A stretch of 64,000 nucleotides of DNA from Beijerinckiaceae bacterium. Its GTDB lineage: Bacteria > Pseudomonadota > Alphaproteobacteria > Rhizobiales > Beijerinckiaceae. The DNA lies in assembly GCA_947452455.1 (NCBI GenBank), contig CANGBX010000003.1, forward strand, positions 310,001 to 374,000, written 5' to 3'. The notes beneath the pieces are model-generated. The model made no database searches and was not told the origin of the DNA. It saw only the letters and a program-made list of their open reading frames with translations. Positions 9,261-17,673 of the stretch are shown here, piece by piece. Positions within the stretch are counted from its first letter, which is position 1. Every line of letters starts with the position of its first letter. The translations under genes and the position numbers were made by a program.

Positions 9261-9317
9261 CACAGGTCATCCACAGACCTGTGCACAGGCATGTCTACTT
9301 TTTATCCATGTGGATTA
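9261..9317. promoter_or_regulatory. palindromes and DnaA-box-like sites before the DUF1993 gene
   Basis: CACAGGTC (9261-9268) and GACCTGTG (9276-9283) form an inverted repeat around ATCCACA; it overlaps the perfect 12-bp palindrome CCTGTGCACAGG (9278-9289). Within 51 bases are TCATCCACA (9267-9275), TTATCCATG (9302-9310) and, reversed, TAATCCACA (9317-9309), each one or two mismatches from TTATCCACA. This is either an operator for the following gene set or a small DnaA-binding cluster. Confidence 0.4.
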
Positions 9318-9422
9318 TGGGGCACATTTGCACAAGCTAGGGGCCTTTTTGCTGCGGCTTGATGGCCCTCAAGCCATGCTTTATCGATGAGTTCCAGACA
9401 AAGATAAAAGGGGAGGTTCCGC

Positions 9423-9947
9423 ATGTCCTTATCGCTTCATCAGGCCTGTGTTCCACTGATGCTCCAGATGCTCGGCAGTCTTGCTGGCATGTGTGACAAA
9501 GCCGCCGCCCATTGCGCGGAAAAGAAGATTGATCCGCAGGCTTTGCTGACCGCCCGTCTCTATCCCAATATGTACACGTTCCAGAAGCAGGTGCAGGTTG
9601 CCACCGATTGGGCACGCAACAATGCCTCCATGCTGGCCGGTGTAGACGCGCAAAAAGCACCCCATGATGAAAAGAGCTTTGACGAATTGCGCGCGCGCAT
9701 TGCGTCCACCGTCGCTTTTTTGAAGGGCATTGAAGCGTCCAAGATTGATGCAGCCGAAGGCCGCGAGATCACATGGACGACACCAAGCAACACACGCATC
9801 ATGGCCGGCGAAGATTTCGCGCTTCATCAGGCCATGCCGCAATTCTTCTTTCACGTCACCACGGCTTACGCGATCTTGCGTCACAATGGTGTCGAAATCG
9901 CCAAGCGCGATTTCATGGGCGATGTGCCGCGCGTGAAATTTATCTAA
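9423..9947 (+). CDS. DUF1993 family protein
   Basis: Protein of 174 residues resembling DUF1993 (a DinB-like helical bundle family of unknown function). Seen here are the SLHQACVPLMLQMLGSL start, repeated His residues typical of DinB-like folds, and the C-terminal ALHQAMPQFFFHVTTAYAILRHNGVEIAKRDFMG stretch conserved in the family. The ribosome binding site GGGGAGG is strong. It heads a same-strand series with ridA, an aldolase-like gene and an oxidoreductase. Confidence 0.75.
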   Translation: MSLSLHQACVPLMLQMLGSLAGMCDKAAAHCAEKKIDPQALLTARLYPNMYTFQKQVQVATDWARNNASMLAGVDAQKAPHDEKSFDELRARIASTVAFLKGIEASKIDAAEGREITWTTPSNTRIMAGEDFALHQAMPQFFFHVTTAYAILRHNGVEIAKRDFMGDVPRVKFI

Positions 9948-9975
9948 CCCTACAATAATGAGAGAGTAGATTCAC

Positions 9976-10326
9976 ATGACGATCAAGCGTATCGGCCCCG
10001 GCGTCCGTATGAGCAAGGCCGTGGTTCACGGCAACACGGTTTATACAGCTGGTCAGGTCGCAGATAAGACTGTTGGCAAAAGCGTTGCTGAACAAACGCA
10101 AGAGATCGTCGATTTGATCGATGCCATTCTGGCGGAAGCAGGCACGGACAAGACGAAGATTCTTTCGGCCACGATTTACCTCGCCGATATTTCGACCTTT
10201 GCTGAAATGAATTCGATCTGGGACAAATGGGTCGTGCAGGGCCACACACCTGCTCGCGCTACGCTCGAAGCCAAGCTGGTGACAGATCAATATAAGGTCG
10301 AGATCGCGGTCATCGCGGCTATCTAA
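9976..10326 (+). CDS. RidA family protein
   Basis: RidA/YjgF/UK114 proteins hydrolyse reactive enamine/imine intermediates, such as 2-aminoacrylate, or act in degradation pathways. At 116 residues it has the family length, with VYTAGQVA near the N-terminus and PARATLEAKL at about residues 92-101, whose Arg is the substrate-carboxylate ligand in active RidA proteins. The sequence is not the archetypal RidA and probably belongs to a pathway-specific subgroup. It starts 28 bases after the DUF1993 gene. Confidence 0.87.
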   Translation: MTIKRIGPGVRMSKAVVHGNTVYTAGQVADKTVGKSVAEQTQEIVDLIDAILAEAGTDKTKILSATIYLADISTFAEMNSIWDKWVVQGHTPARATLEAKLVTDQYKVEIAVIAAI

Positions 10327-10338
10327 GAAAAGAATGCG

Positions 10339-10366
10339 CACCCCGGATGAGCATTCGGGGTGTTTT
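10339..10366 (+). terminator. hairpin terminator after the ridA-like gene
   Basis: Stem CACCCCG / CGGGGTG around an AT-rich loop is followed by TTTT, 13 bases after the stop codon. It may only reduce readthrough into the aldolase gene, which is on the same strand 40 bases later. Confidence 0.7.
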
Positions 10367-10405
10367 CAATAAGGTCAAAAGCCATAAAGGCTCAGGGAGA
10401 AAATC

Positions 10406-11101
10406 ATGACGCGCGATGAAGCCAAAGAAAAACTGGTCGCTGGTGGTCACATTCTGGAAGCGGCTGGACAGGGCGATTTTACGCGCGGTCATATTTGCGT
10501 TCGCGTGCCCGATGATGCGACAAAATTTTACATGAAGCCGCATTCCTTCGGCTTTGATGAAATGACGGTCGACAATGTTGTGACCTGCGACCTTGAAGGC
10601 AACAAAGTTGATGGATGGGCGCCGCGTCACAGCGAAGTCTACATTCATTCCGAAATCTTCAAGATGCGCCCCGATCTCCATGCGAGCATTCATACGCATC
10701 CGACTTATTCTGTCGCTTTCTCGGCGATGGGTCGTCGCATGAAGGCCTTGAGCCAACCCAGCGCTTTGTTCGTTGATAATTACGGCGTCTATACCGATTC
10801 CATCGATCTCATCCGTTCCAAGGACATGGGTCATGGCGTTGCAAAGGCGCTTGGCAAATGCCCGGTCGTGTTTTTGAAAAACCACGGTGTGGTGGTCTGT
10901 GGCCCGACGATTGAAGATGCCGTCATCAGCTGCATCATGCTCGAAAACGCCTGCCAGATTCAGATGATCGCGGAAGCCGCGGGCGAAACCGCCGGCGAAT
11001 TCCCGATGGATGATGTGATGGCTCTGCGCAAGAAGCTTCTGAGCCCCGAGCAGAACGCCATCAATTTCAATTATCTGCGCCGCCGTCTCGATCGCCGCTG
11101 A
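10406..11101 (+). CDS. class II aldolase/adducin family protein
   Basis: Zinc-dependent aldolase-type or decarboxylase-type enzyme of the FucA/AraD superfamily, 231 residues. Predicted metal ligands are H96 and H98 in HTHP and H160 in FLKNHG, with E77 in the usual acidic position. The substrate is unknown; epimerase, fuculose-phosphate aldolase and adducin-like roles all fit this fold. Ribosome binding site AGGGAGA precedes the ATG. Its place between a RidA protein and an NAD(P)H/quinone-type oxidoreductase suggests a short catabolic route. Confidence 0.82.
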   Translation: MTRDEAKEKLVAGGHILEAAGQGDFTRGHICVRVPDDATKFYMKPHSFGFDEMTVDNVVTCDLEGNKVDGWAPRHSEVYIHSEIFKMRPDLHASIHTHPTYSVAFSAMGRRMKALSQPSALFVDNYGVYTDSIDLIRSKDMGHGVAKALGKCPVVFLKNHGVVVCGPTIEDAVISCIMLENACQIQMIAEAAGETAGEFPMDDVMALRKKLLSPEQNAINFNYLRRRLDRR

Positions 11102-11120
11102 GATTTTGAAGAAACAAAGA

Positions 11121-11144
11121 GGCGGCAGGCTCGATCCTGCCGCC
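11121..11144 (+). terminator. strong hairpin between aldolase and oxidoreductase genes
   Basis: Perfect 9-bp stem GGCGGCAGG / CCTGCCGCC with loop CTCGAT, 20 bases after the aldolase stop and 27 before the next start. No T-run follows, so it is more likely an mRNA-stabilising or attenuating structure than a full terminator. Confidence 0.5.
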
Positions 11145-11170
11145 GTTCATAAAGATTTTGGGAGGATATG

Positions 11171-12211
11171 ATGAAGGCGGTTGTCATTCGCCAATTCGGC
11201 GCGCCGGATGTGATGAAATATGAGGATCTGCCTGATCCGCAGCCCCGTCACGGCGAAATCCGCATTGCTGTTCATGCTGCAACCGTCAATCGCGTTTTGG
11301 ATGTGGCTGTGCGCCGTGGCGAACAGGCGCAGCGCGGTGTCGAATTGCCGCTCATTCCCGGCGTTGATTGCGCAGGCGTTGTGGATGCGATTGGCCCCGG
11401 CGTCACCAAGTGGAAAGTCGGCGATCGCGTCTGCGCAGCTGGTCGCATGCCGCTTGATCCTTGCAATGAAGATGGCACGGGCGGCACAGAGCGCAATGGC
11501 ATGATGGGCATCAAGCGCCCCGGCGGCTTTGCTGACAAAGTCTGCGTGCCCGCTTCTGTTGCCTTTGCTTTGCCCGATGGTCTTGGCTTTCATGAAGCAG
11601 CCGTTGTCATGCGTCATTGCCCGACGGCCTGGAATCTTCTCGTCAATGTTGCCGAATTGAAAGCAGGCGAATGGGTCCTGATCATGGGCGCAAGCGGCAA
11701 CCTCGGCAGCGTAGGCATTCAGATTGCCAAGCATGTGATTGGCGCGCGCGTCATCACAACTGCGGGTTCGCGCGATCGTGCTGATGCCGGTCTGGAGCTC
11801 GGAGCAGATTATGCGATTGATTATTCAACGCAGGATTTGCGCGCCGAAGTGATGCGCATCACTGAAGGCAAAGGCGTTCATGTCCTTTATGACAATATCG
11901 CCAATCCGAAAGTTTTGCCGGATGCGTTTTTGACGCTGGGTGAAAAAGGTCGTTTGGTCACCGCAGGCGCGCATGGCGGGCCGAATGTGACGATCAATTT
12001 CTTCCATCTCTATGATCATAAGATCACCATCAAAGGCATGCCCGGTGCGCGAGACGCGGATCGGCCGAAATGCTTTGCGGCGGCAGCGGAAGGCAAAATC
12101 AAAGTGCGCATTGCCCATGTCTTGCCACTCTCGCAGGCGCCAAAAGCCCATGCGATGATGGAAGCAGATGCGGGGATGGGAAAAATTGTGCTCGACCCAA
12201 CGATGGGTTAG
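11171..12211 (+). CDS. zinc-type alcohol dehydrogenase-like (MDR) oxidoreductase
   Basis: Medium-chain reductase of 346 residues, NAD(P)-dependent. It has the GroES-like N-terminal domain with PGVDCAGVV and the Rossmann motif GASGNLGSVG. The structural-zinc Cys cluster of classical alcohol dehydrogenases is absent, which points to a quinone oxidoreductase or enoyl-reductase-like member. Two ATGs are adjacent (11168, 11171); the second is better spaced from GGAGGA. It is last in the same-strand set beginning at 9423 and ends one base before the convergent XRE-receiver gene. Confidence 0.85.
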   Translation: MKAVVIRQFGAPDVMKYEDLPDPQPRHGEIRIAVHAATVNRVLDVAVRRGEQAQRGVELPLIPGVDCAGVVDAIGPGVTKWKVGDRVCAAGRMPLDPCNEDGTGGTERNGMMGIKRPGGFADKVCVPASVAFALPDGLGFHEAAVVMRHCPTAWNLLVNVAELKAGEWVLIMGASGNLGSVGIQIAKHVIGARVITTAGSRDRADAGLELGADYAIDYSTQDLRAEVMRITEGKGVHVLYDNIANPKVLPDAFLTLGEKGRLVTAGAHGGPNVTINFFHLYDHKITIKGMPGARDADRPKCFAAAAEGKIKVRIAHVLPLSQAPKAHAMMEADAGMGKIVLDPTMG

Positions 12212-12212
12212 G

Positions 12213-12854
12213 TCAAACGCCTTTGAAGAGACGCAGCATTTCGCTGATGCGCCACGGCTTGGCGATGACATCGGTATTGGCCGGCAATTGACGGTCGAGC
12301 ACGGCGGCAGCACCCGTCGACAGCACGACTTTGATGGCCGGCCAGGTCTTCATGATGATATTGGCGAGCAGAATACCATCCATGCCCGGCATGGCGGATT
12401 CGGTGAGTACGGCGGAGAGGCTGAGCGCCTGCTCTTGCAGGATCATCAGCGCTTCTTCGCCATTCTCAGCTTCGACCACGTTGAGGCTTAGCTCTTCCAG
12501 AATGGAACGTGCCAGTGAGCGCACTTCGGGCGCTGAATTGACGACCAGCACGCTGTGACCCACGGCCGCGGCAGCACCGGCTGTTCCCGCGACAGCGAGC
12601 CCAGCCGCGATGGCGGTCTGCGAGGCCGTTGGAGCCTTGCACAGGCGCACCCCCGCATTTTCTGCATCACCAATGAATTCGACCCCCGCCTGTTGCAGGG
12701 CTTGGCGAACGGCGCGGAGCTTTTCAGGGCTGCCGGAATAACGCCCGGATTCAAAATTATGGATGGTGTTACGGTGAACGCCGGCCGCTTGCGCCAGCTG
12801 GTCGAGCGACCAATTGACTGCAGCTCGGGCCATTCGGACTTGTGCCGGTGTCAC
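12213..12854 (-). CDS. XRE-type HTH fused to a degenerate receiver domain
   Basis: DNA-binding regulator of 213 residues. Residues 4-60 are an XRE helix-turn-helix (LDQLAQAAGVHRNTIHNFESG). Residues 78-99 are an Ala/Gly-rich, hydrophobic linker. Residues 101-213 resemble a CheY-like receiver: MPGMDG at 155-160, S180 and K199 in the switch positions. The phospho-acceptor Asp is replaced by E152 (VLTESAMPG) and the acidic metal-binding pair by N106-S107, so normal phosphorylation is not expected. No histidine kinase is nearby. It converges with the MDR gene and may act on the 9.3 kb palindromes or its own promoter; that is inference. Confidence 0.8.
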   Translation of the reverse strand: MTPAQVRMARAAVNWSLDQLAQAAGVHRNTIHNFESGRYSGSPEKLRAVRQALQQAGVEFIGDAENAGVRLCKAPTASQTAIAAGLAVAGTAGAAAAVGHSVLVVNSAPEVRSLARSILEELSLNVVEAENGEEALMILQEQALSLSAVLTESAMPGMDGILLANIIMKTWPAIKVVLSTGAAAVLDRQLPANTDVIAKPWRISEMLRLFKGV

Positions 12855-12883
12855 TGTTTGTACCCCATTTTCCTTGATTGGAA

Positions 12884-12930
12884 GGTATAATGGACCAATT
12901 CACGTGTCTCAACCAGCTCTTGGTATAAAT
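12884..12930 (+). promoter_or_regulatory. two GGTATAA elements between the XRE gene and the RNase D gene
   Basis: GGTATAA occurs at 12884-12890 (within TATAAT) and again at 12922-12928 (within TGGTATAAAT, close to an extended -10). GGT...ACC around the first is a short palindrome. These are plausible -10 elements for the downstream gene and possible binding sites for the divergent XRE protein. Confidence 0.35.
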
Positions 12931-13041
12931 GCCACGCTAAAGCTTTGGTCGTACAGGATAGCTGCCGGCGCGCTTGCTGAGCTCGCCCACGAGGGGTAAT
13001 GGACGGGGCAGTCTTCGCCGTCTCACATTTGGGCAAATTAC

Positions 13042-13656
13042 ATGACCATTCGCGTTCATCAGGGCGATTTGCCGAGCGGAGCCACTTTCGGCGCCAGCGT
13101 GGCTATTGATACCGAGACCCTGGGCCTCAATCCGCATCGGGATCGGCTCTGCGTTGTGCAGCTCTCAGCGGGCGATGGATCAGCGGATGTTGTGCAGATC
13201 GCCAAGGGCCAGACCAGCGCCCCCAATCTCCAGAAGCTCCTTGCAGATCAAGGCGTGACGAAGATTTTTCACTTCGGTCGTTTTGATATTGCGGTGCTTG
13301 AACACACGTTTAAGTCACCTGTAAACGGCGTCTATTGCACCAAAATCGCATCTAAACTGGTCCGGACTTATACAGATCGTCATGGCCTGAAGGATCTGAC
13401 CCGCGAGCTTTTGGGCATTGAATTGTCGAAGCAGCAGCAATCCTCCGATTGGGCAGCCACTGCCCTGAGCGAAGCACAGCTCTCTTATGCGGCGTCCGAC
13501 GTTCTTCATCTTCATGCTCTGCGCGACAGGCTGGATGCCATGCTGGCGCGTGAGGGCCGCACCGAGCTCGCGGCGGAATGTTTTTCTTTCCTGCCGACGC
13601 GTGCTCGCCTCGACTTGCTGGGCTGGCCCGAGCAGGACATATTTGCGCATCAATAA
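13042..13656 (+). CDS. ribonuclease D-like 3'-5' exonuclease
   Basis: Exonuclease of the DEDDy group, 204 residues, acting on RNA 3' ends such as tRNA precursors. The catalytic set is visible: D23 and E25 (AIDTETLG), D82 (HFGRFD), and Y149 with D153 (YAASD). It is about half the length of E. coli RNase D because the HRDC domains are lacking, as in many alphaproteobacterial homologues next to lptC. The lptC gene follows within 60 bases on the same strand. Confidence 0.88.
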   Translation: MTIRVHQGDLPSGATFGASVAIDTETLGLNPHRDRLCVVQLSAGDGSADVVQIAKGQTSAPNLQKLLADQGVTKIFHFGRFDIAVLEHTFKSPVNGVYCTKIASKLVRTYTDRHGLKDLTRELLGIELSKQQQSSDWAATALSEAQLSYAASDVLHLHALRDRLDAMLAREGRTELAAECFSFLPTRARLDLLGWPEQDIFAHQ

Positions 13657-13712
13657 AAGGCGATCATCTGCTATCGCTGGTTGGGCTTGTGCGAGGAGTT
13701 TCGGGTTTGTCG

Positions 13713-14384
13713 ATGAATGGTGAGATGGGGCAAGTGAATGGGCGTTCGCGCGCACAGAGCTTTCGCTCGGCTTCGCGCCATTCTTCGCGCGTGGTTGCTT
13801 TGCGACGCTTCATTCTTGCAATCGCTATTCTTGGCCCCGCCTCTTTCATTGTCTTCACATGGTTCAATCCTTTTGCCGCGCCAAAAGCAGATGTGTCTGT
13901 GAAAGGCACAAATCTGGATGGTACGCGTGTGACGATGGAGCAGCCGCGTCTGGCGGGCTATCGCAAAGACGGCCGCCCCTATGAAGTGAATGCCGACACC
14001 GGCGTTCAAGATGTGCGCCAACCCAATATGATTGAATTGAACAATCTCGATGCGAAAATCGGTATGATTGATCAATCAACCGTTCGCGTGATTTCATCGG
14101 CCGGGATTTATGACAGCTTTCGCGAGTTCATGGATTTTCGTAATGCGGTGCGCATTCGCAGCCTCAATTATGATATCGACATGAAAAGCGCGAAAATGGA
14201 TTTCAAAAGCGGCACAATGGTCACGGATGAATCCGTAAAAGTGCTGATTACGGAAGGCGTGATTCAAGCTGACCGTATGGATATGCGCGACAATGGACAG
14301 AATCTTGTTTTCGAAGGCAAGGTACGTTCAACATTTTCTTCGGGCGATAAATCCGAAACGGGTTCAGGGAGCGCTGCTCAATGA
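13713..14384 (+). CDS. lptC: LPS export protein LptC
   Basis: Inner-membrane-anchored periplasmic component that takes lipopolysaccharide from LptB2FG and hands it to LptA. It has 223 residues, an Arg-rich N-terminal tail, one transmembrane helix at about residues 33-50 and a periplasmic LptC/DUF1239 domain with beta-jellyroll pattern. Start is uncertain: ATG 13713 or TTG 13707, the latter better spaced from GAGGAG. It overlaps lptA by four bases (ATGA), so the two are translationally coupled. Confidence 0.88.
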   Translation: MNGEMGQVNGRSRAQSFRSASRHSSRVVALRRFILAIAILGPASFIVFTWFNPFAAPKADVSVKGTNLDGTRVTMEQPRLAGYRKDGRPYEVNADTGVQDVRQPNMIELNNLDAKIGMIDQSTVRVISSAGIYDSFREFMDFRNAVRIRSLNYDIDMKSAKMDFKSGTMVTDESVKVLITEGVIQADRMDMRDNGQNLVFEGKVRSTFSSGDKSETGSGSAAQ

Positions 14385-15013
14385 ATAAATCGGCCATTTT
14401 TTCTGCAGCATGTGTGGCGTTAGGTTTCATGTTTGGCGTGGCTCAAGCAGCTGGTCCAACAGCCGCTCCCGCTCCGCAGGCTAAGAAGCGCGGTGTGAGC
14501 CCCATTCTGCCCGGTGGCGATTCCAAAGCGCCGATCACAGTTGATGCGGAAAAACTTGAATATTTCGATCGTGATCAAAAGCTCGTCTACACAGGCAATG
14601 TCTTTGTGCAGCAGGGTGATTCGACCATGCGTGCGACGGTGATGACGGTTTTCCTGACCAAGGACGAGGGTCTGGCTGCAGCTCAACAGGCCGTGCAATC
14701 GGACTCATCGGGTCGCATTCGGCGCATTGAATCCAAAGGTCCCGTCACCGTGACGCAGCTTGATCAGGTCGGCACAGGCGACAATGGCGTTTATGATAAG
14801 ATCGAAAATAAGGTCTATCTGTTTGGCAATGTCGTGTTGAGCCAAGGCACGAATGTCACCAAAGGCGATCGCGATTCCAAACTCGTCTATGATCTTGATA
14901 CGGGCTATGCGCAGGTGTTGGGTGGCCGCGTGAATTCGATTTTCACGCCCGGCTCATCGGATGACAGTAAGTCTACATCCGCCAAAGGTGCTGAACGTAA
15001 ACCGGCCCGCTAA
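14381..15013 (+). CDS. lptA: LPS transport periplasmic protein LptA
   Basis: Forms the periplasmic bridge for lipopolysaccharide. It has 210 residues with a signal peptide (hydrophobic stretch ending AQA about residue 23) and an OstA-like domain beginning PITVDAEKLEYFDRDQKLVYTGNV. The C-terminus is Ser/Lys-rich and probably disordered. It sits between lptC and lptB as in other rhizobial genomes. Confidence 0.9.
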   Translation: MNKSAIFSAACVALGFMFGVAQAAGPTAAPAPQAKKRGVSPILPGGDSKAPITVDAEKLEYFDRDQKLVYTGNVFVQQGDSTMRATVMTVFLTKDEGLAAAQQAVQSDSSGRIRRIESKGPVTVTQLDQVGTGDNGVYDKIENKVYLFGNVVLSQGTNVTKGDRDSKLVYDLDTGYAQVLGGRVNSIFTPGSSDDSKSTSAKGAERKPAR

Positions 15014-15025
15014 AGCGAGACACGT

Positions 15026-15808
15026 GTGACCAATATTCTGACCAAAACAAGCCACAGCGCTGCCCCGTCGTCACATGGGCGCGGCGAAGGCTGGCTTGTC
15101 GCATCTGGCCTTGGAAAGACTTATGGCGGTCGCCAAGTCGTGCAGGATGTGAGCTTGTCTGTGCGTCGCGGTGAAGCGGTCGGCCTGCTCGGGCCGAATG
15201 GCGCGGGCAAGACCACCGTTTTTTATATGATCACGGGCCTTGTGCGACCTGATCGTGGCCGCATTGATCTTGACGGGCATGAAGTCACGCAATTGCCCAT
15301 GTATCGCCGCGCACGGCTTGGCATTGGTTATCTCCCGCAGGAAGCCTCGATTTTTCGCGGGCTGAATGTCGAAGACAATATTCGCGCTGTCCTTGAGAAT
15401 ACGGTCCCCGATCGTGACGAGCGCGAACAGGCGCTCGAATCCCTGCTTGAGGAATTCGATATCAAGCGCCTGCGCAAAGCGCCCTCTATTGCCCTGTCCG
15501 GCGGTGAGCGGCGGCGTTGTGAAATTGCCCGCGCCTTGGCTGGCCAGCCGAGCTTCATGCTGCTCGACGAACCCTTTGCCGGCATTGACCCGATTGCCGT
15601 TGGCGATATCCAGCAATTGGTTCGCCATTTGAAGCAGCGCGGGATTGGCGTGTTGATCACGGACCATAATGTCCGCGAGACGCTCGGCCTCATTGATCGG
15701 GCCTATATCATCCATTCGGGTCAGGTCCTGACCGAAGGGTCACCGGACGCCATTGTCGCCAATCCGGATGTGCGCCGTTTCTACCTCGGCCAAGACTTCC
15801 GGATGTGA
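15026..15808 (+). CDS. lptB: LPS export ABC transporter ATP-binding protein LptB
   Basis: ATPase that drives lipopolysaccharide extraction with LptF and LptG. It starts with GTG and has 260 residues. Walker A is GPNGAGKTT, the signature is [14 protein letters not shown], Walker B is [12 protein letters not shown] and the switch His is in LITDHN. About 25 extra N-terminal residues precede the usual start of the family; a later start is possible but none has a better ribosome binding site. lptF and lptG are not in this window. Confidence 0.94.
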   Translation: MTNILTKTSHSAAPSSHGRGEGWLVASGLGKTYGGRQVVQDVSLSVRRGEAVGLLGPNGAGKTTVFYMITGLVRPDRGRIDLDGHEVTQLPMYRRARLGIGYLPQEASIFRGLNVEDNIRAVLENTVPDRDEREQALESLLEEFDIKRLRKAPSIALSGGERRRCEIARALAGQPSFMLLDEPFAGIDPIAVGDIQQLVRHLKQRGIGVLITDHNVRETLGLIDRAYIIHSGQVLTEGSPDAIVANPDVRRFYLGQDFRM

Positions 15809-15970
15809 CGGGTTTCCGTCACAGGTCGGCGGAAATTAACTAAGTTTGTCAGAGACCTGCCTGATGAGCCCCTGTTTTGGGGTGTTTGCATAGCCCTCAC
15901 CCGCTGATTCGTGTATATGCAAGTTTCGGGCCGGATATGGATCCGGTCGAAAAGGGTATCGATCAGCCAA

Positions 15971-17536
15971 ATGGCGCTTTCGACGAAGCTCATGCTACGC
16001 CAGGGTCAGTCCCTGGTTATGACGCCGCAGCTCCTGCAGGCGATTAAGCTGCTGCAATTCTCGAATGTTGAACTGGCGGCCTTCGTTGAGGAGGAGCTGG
16101 AGCGCAATCCCTTGTTGGAGCGTGCCGAAGATCGACCCGATCCCATCCCCGATGCGCCTGCCGAACATGCCGAACATTGGGATGGCGACGCTGATTTTGA
16201 TCCGGGCGATCGTTCGCGTCTTGAAGGTGACTGGGCCTCGGAATCTTTTTCGACCGATAGCCAAAACCTTGCGTCGGATCTGGGCACAGAGGTTGCCAAT
16301 TCTTTCGACACGGATCGCGCGCCAACGCCGCGGGAAACACCTGCCGAGCTCGAAGGCTCCGGCCTTTCCGCAACGTCATGGACGGGAACATCCGGCAGTT
16401 CTGATGGTGAGGCCTCAGATCTAGAAGCCTATGTCGCTGCGCAAGTGACCCTGCAAGATCATTTGGGAGAGCAGCTCGCACTCGCAGTGTCTGATCCCGT
16501 TGAGCGTTTGATTGGTCAGGCCATCATCGATTCAATTGATGAGGCGGGCTATTTGTCCGAAAGCATCGAAGAGATTGCCGAGCGTTTGGGGACGTCTGAA
16601 AAACTTGCCGCTGCTTTGCTTGCAAAAGTTCAGACCTTTGATCCAGCTGGCATTGGCGCACGCAATTTGGCTGAGTGTCTCGCCATTCAATTGCGCGAGC
16701 AGAATCGACTTGATCCAGCTATGCAAGCGCTTCTCGACAATCTGCCAATGTTGGCGAAGCGTGACTTTGTCAACTTGCGCAAAATCTGCGGCGTGGATGA
16801 AGAAGATTTCGCCGAGATGGTTTCCGAAATCCGCCGTCTTGATCCTAAGCCCGGTAGAGCCTTCGGTGGCGGCCCGATTCAAACTGTCGTGCCGGATGTG
16901 ACTGTGCGTTCAGCCTCTGATGGCTCATGGCATGTCGAATTAAATCCGGAAGGTCTGCCGCGCGTTTTGGTCAATCAAACCTATGCAGCGCGCGTGTCAA
17001 AAATACAGGGCAGCGCTGCAGATAAAAGCTTTGTGTCCAATTGCCTGCAAACAGCCAATTGGCTGACCAAATCTTTGGAACAGCGCGCGCGCACGATTTT
17101 AAAGGTCTCGACGGAAATTGTGCGTCAACAAGATGCATTTTTTACACATGGCGTTGAACATCTGCGTCCATTGAATTTGAAAACCATTGCCGACGCCATT
17201 GGCATGCATGAATCCACCGTTTCGCGTGTTACCAGCAACAAATATATGGCTTCGCCACGCGGTCTTTTTGAACTGAAGTATTTCTTCACTGCGTCCATTC
17301 CGGCGCGCTCGGGTGGTGAATCTCATTCGGCGGAAGCGGTTCGTTTTCGCATCAAGCAATTGATTGATGGCGAACCCGTGAGCGACATTCTGTCCGATGA
17401 CGCGATTGTGGTGAAGCTCAAGGAACAGAATATTGATATTGCGCGACGCACGGTAGCCAAATACCGGGAAAGTCTGCGTATTCCCTCGTCTGTCGAGCGC
17501 CGCCGCGAAAAAATGGCGATGCAGCACGAAGCCTGA
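15971..17536 (+). CDS. rpoN: RNA polymerase sigma-54 factor
   Basis: Directs transcription from -24/-12 promoters with enhancer-binding proteins. From ATG 15971 it has 521 residues: the Gln/Leu-rich region I (LRQGQSLVMTPQLLQAIKLLQ), an acidic region II, the core-binding region, a helix-turn-helix, and the RpoN box ARRTVAKYRE at about residues 491-500. Position after lptB and before hpf and ptsN is conserved in many proteobacteria and links nitrogen and phosphotransfer control. No good ribosome binding site is visible before the ATG. Confidence 0.95.
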   Translation: MALSTKLMLRQGQSLVMTPQLLQAIKLLQFSNVELAAFVEEELERNPLLERAEDRPDPIPDAPAEHAEHWDGDADFDPGDRSRLEGDWASESFSTDSQNLASDLGTEVANSFDTDRAPTPRETPAELEGSGLSATSWTGTSGSSDGEASDLEAYVAAQVTLQDHLGEQLALAVSDPVERLIGQAIIDSIDEAGYLSESIEEIAERLGTSEKLAAALLAKVQTFDPAGIGARNLAECLAIQLREQNRLDPAMQALLDNLPMLAKRDFVNLRKICGVDEEDFAEMVSEIRRLDPKPGRAFGGGPIQTVVPDVTVRSASDGSWHVELNPEGLPRVLVNQTYAARVSKIQGSAADKSFVSNCLQTANWLTKSLEQRARTILKVSTEIVRQQDAFFTHGVEHLRPLNLKTIADAIGMHESTVSRVTSNKYMASPRGLFELKYFFTASIPARSGGESHSAEAVRFRIKQLIDGEPVSDILSDDAIVVKLKEQNIDIARRTVAKYRESLRIPSSVERRREKMAMQHEA

Positions 17537-17585
17537 TTGTCAGACAAGTCAAGCTGACCGAACGTTAGTGTTTCTTTCTTCACCA

Positions 17586-17602
17586 GACAGGCCTAGCCTG
17601 TC
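17586..17602 (+). terminator. hairpin between rpoN and hpf
   Basis: Perfect 7-bp stem GACAGGC / GCCTGTC with loop CTA, 50 bases after the rpoN stop. No T-run follows, so it could also be a leader hairpin of hpf. Confidence 0.45.
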
Positions 17603-17673
17603 ATGGTCGGAAGTGGGACGGCTCATGCTCTTCCATGAAATCCGATGTGATATTTCGAGCATGGGGGCAAAGC

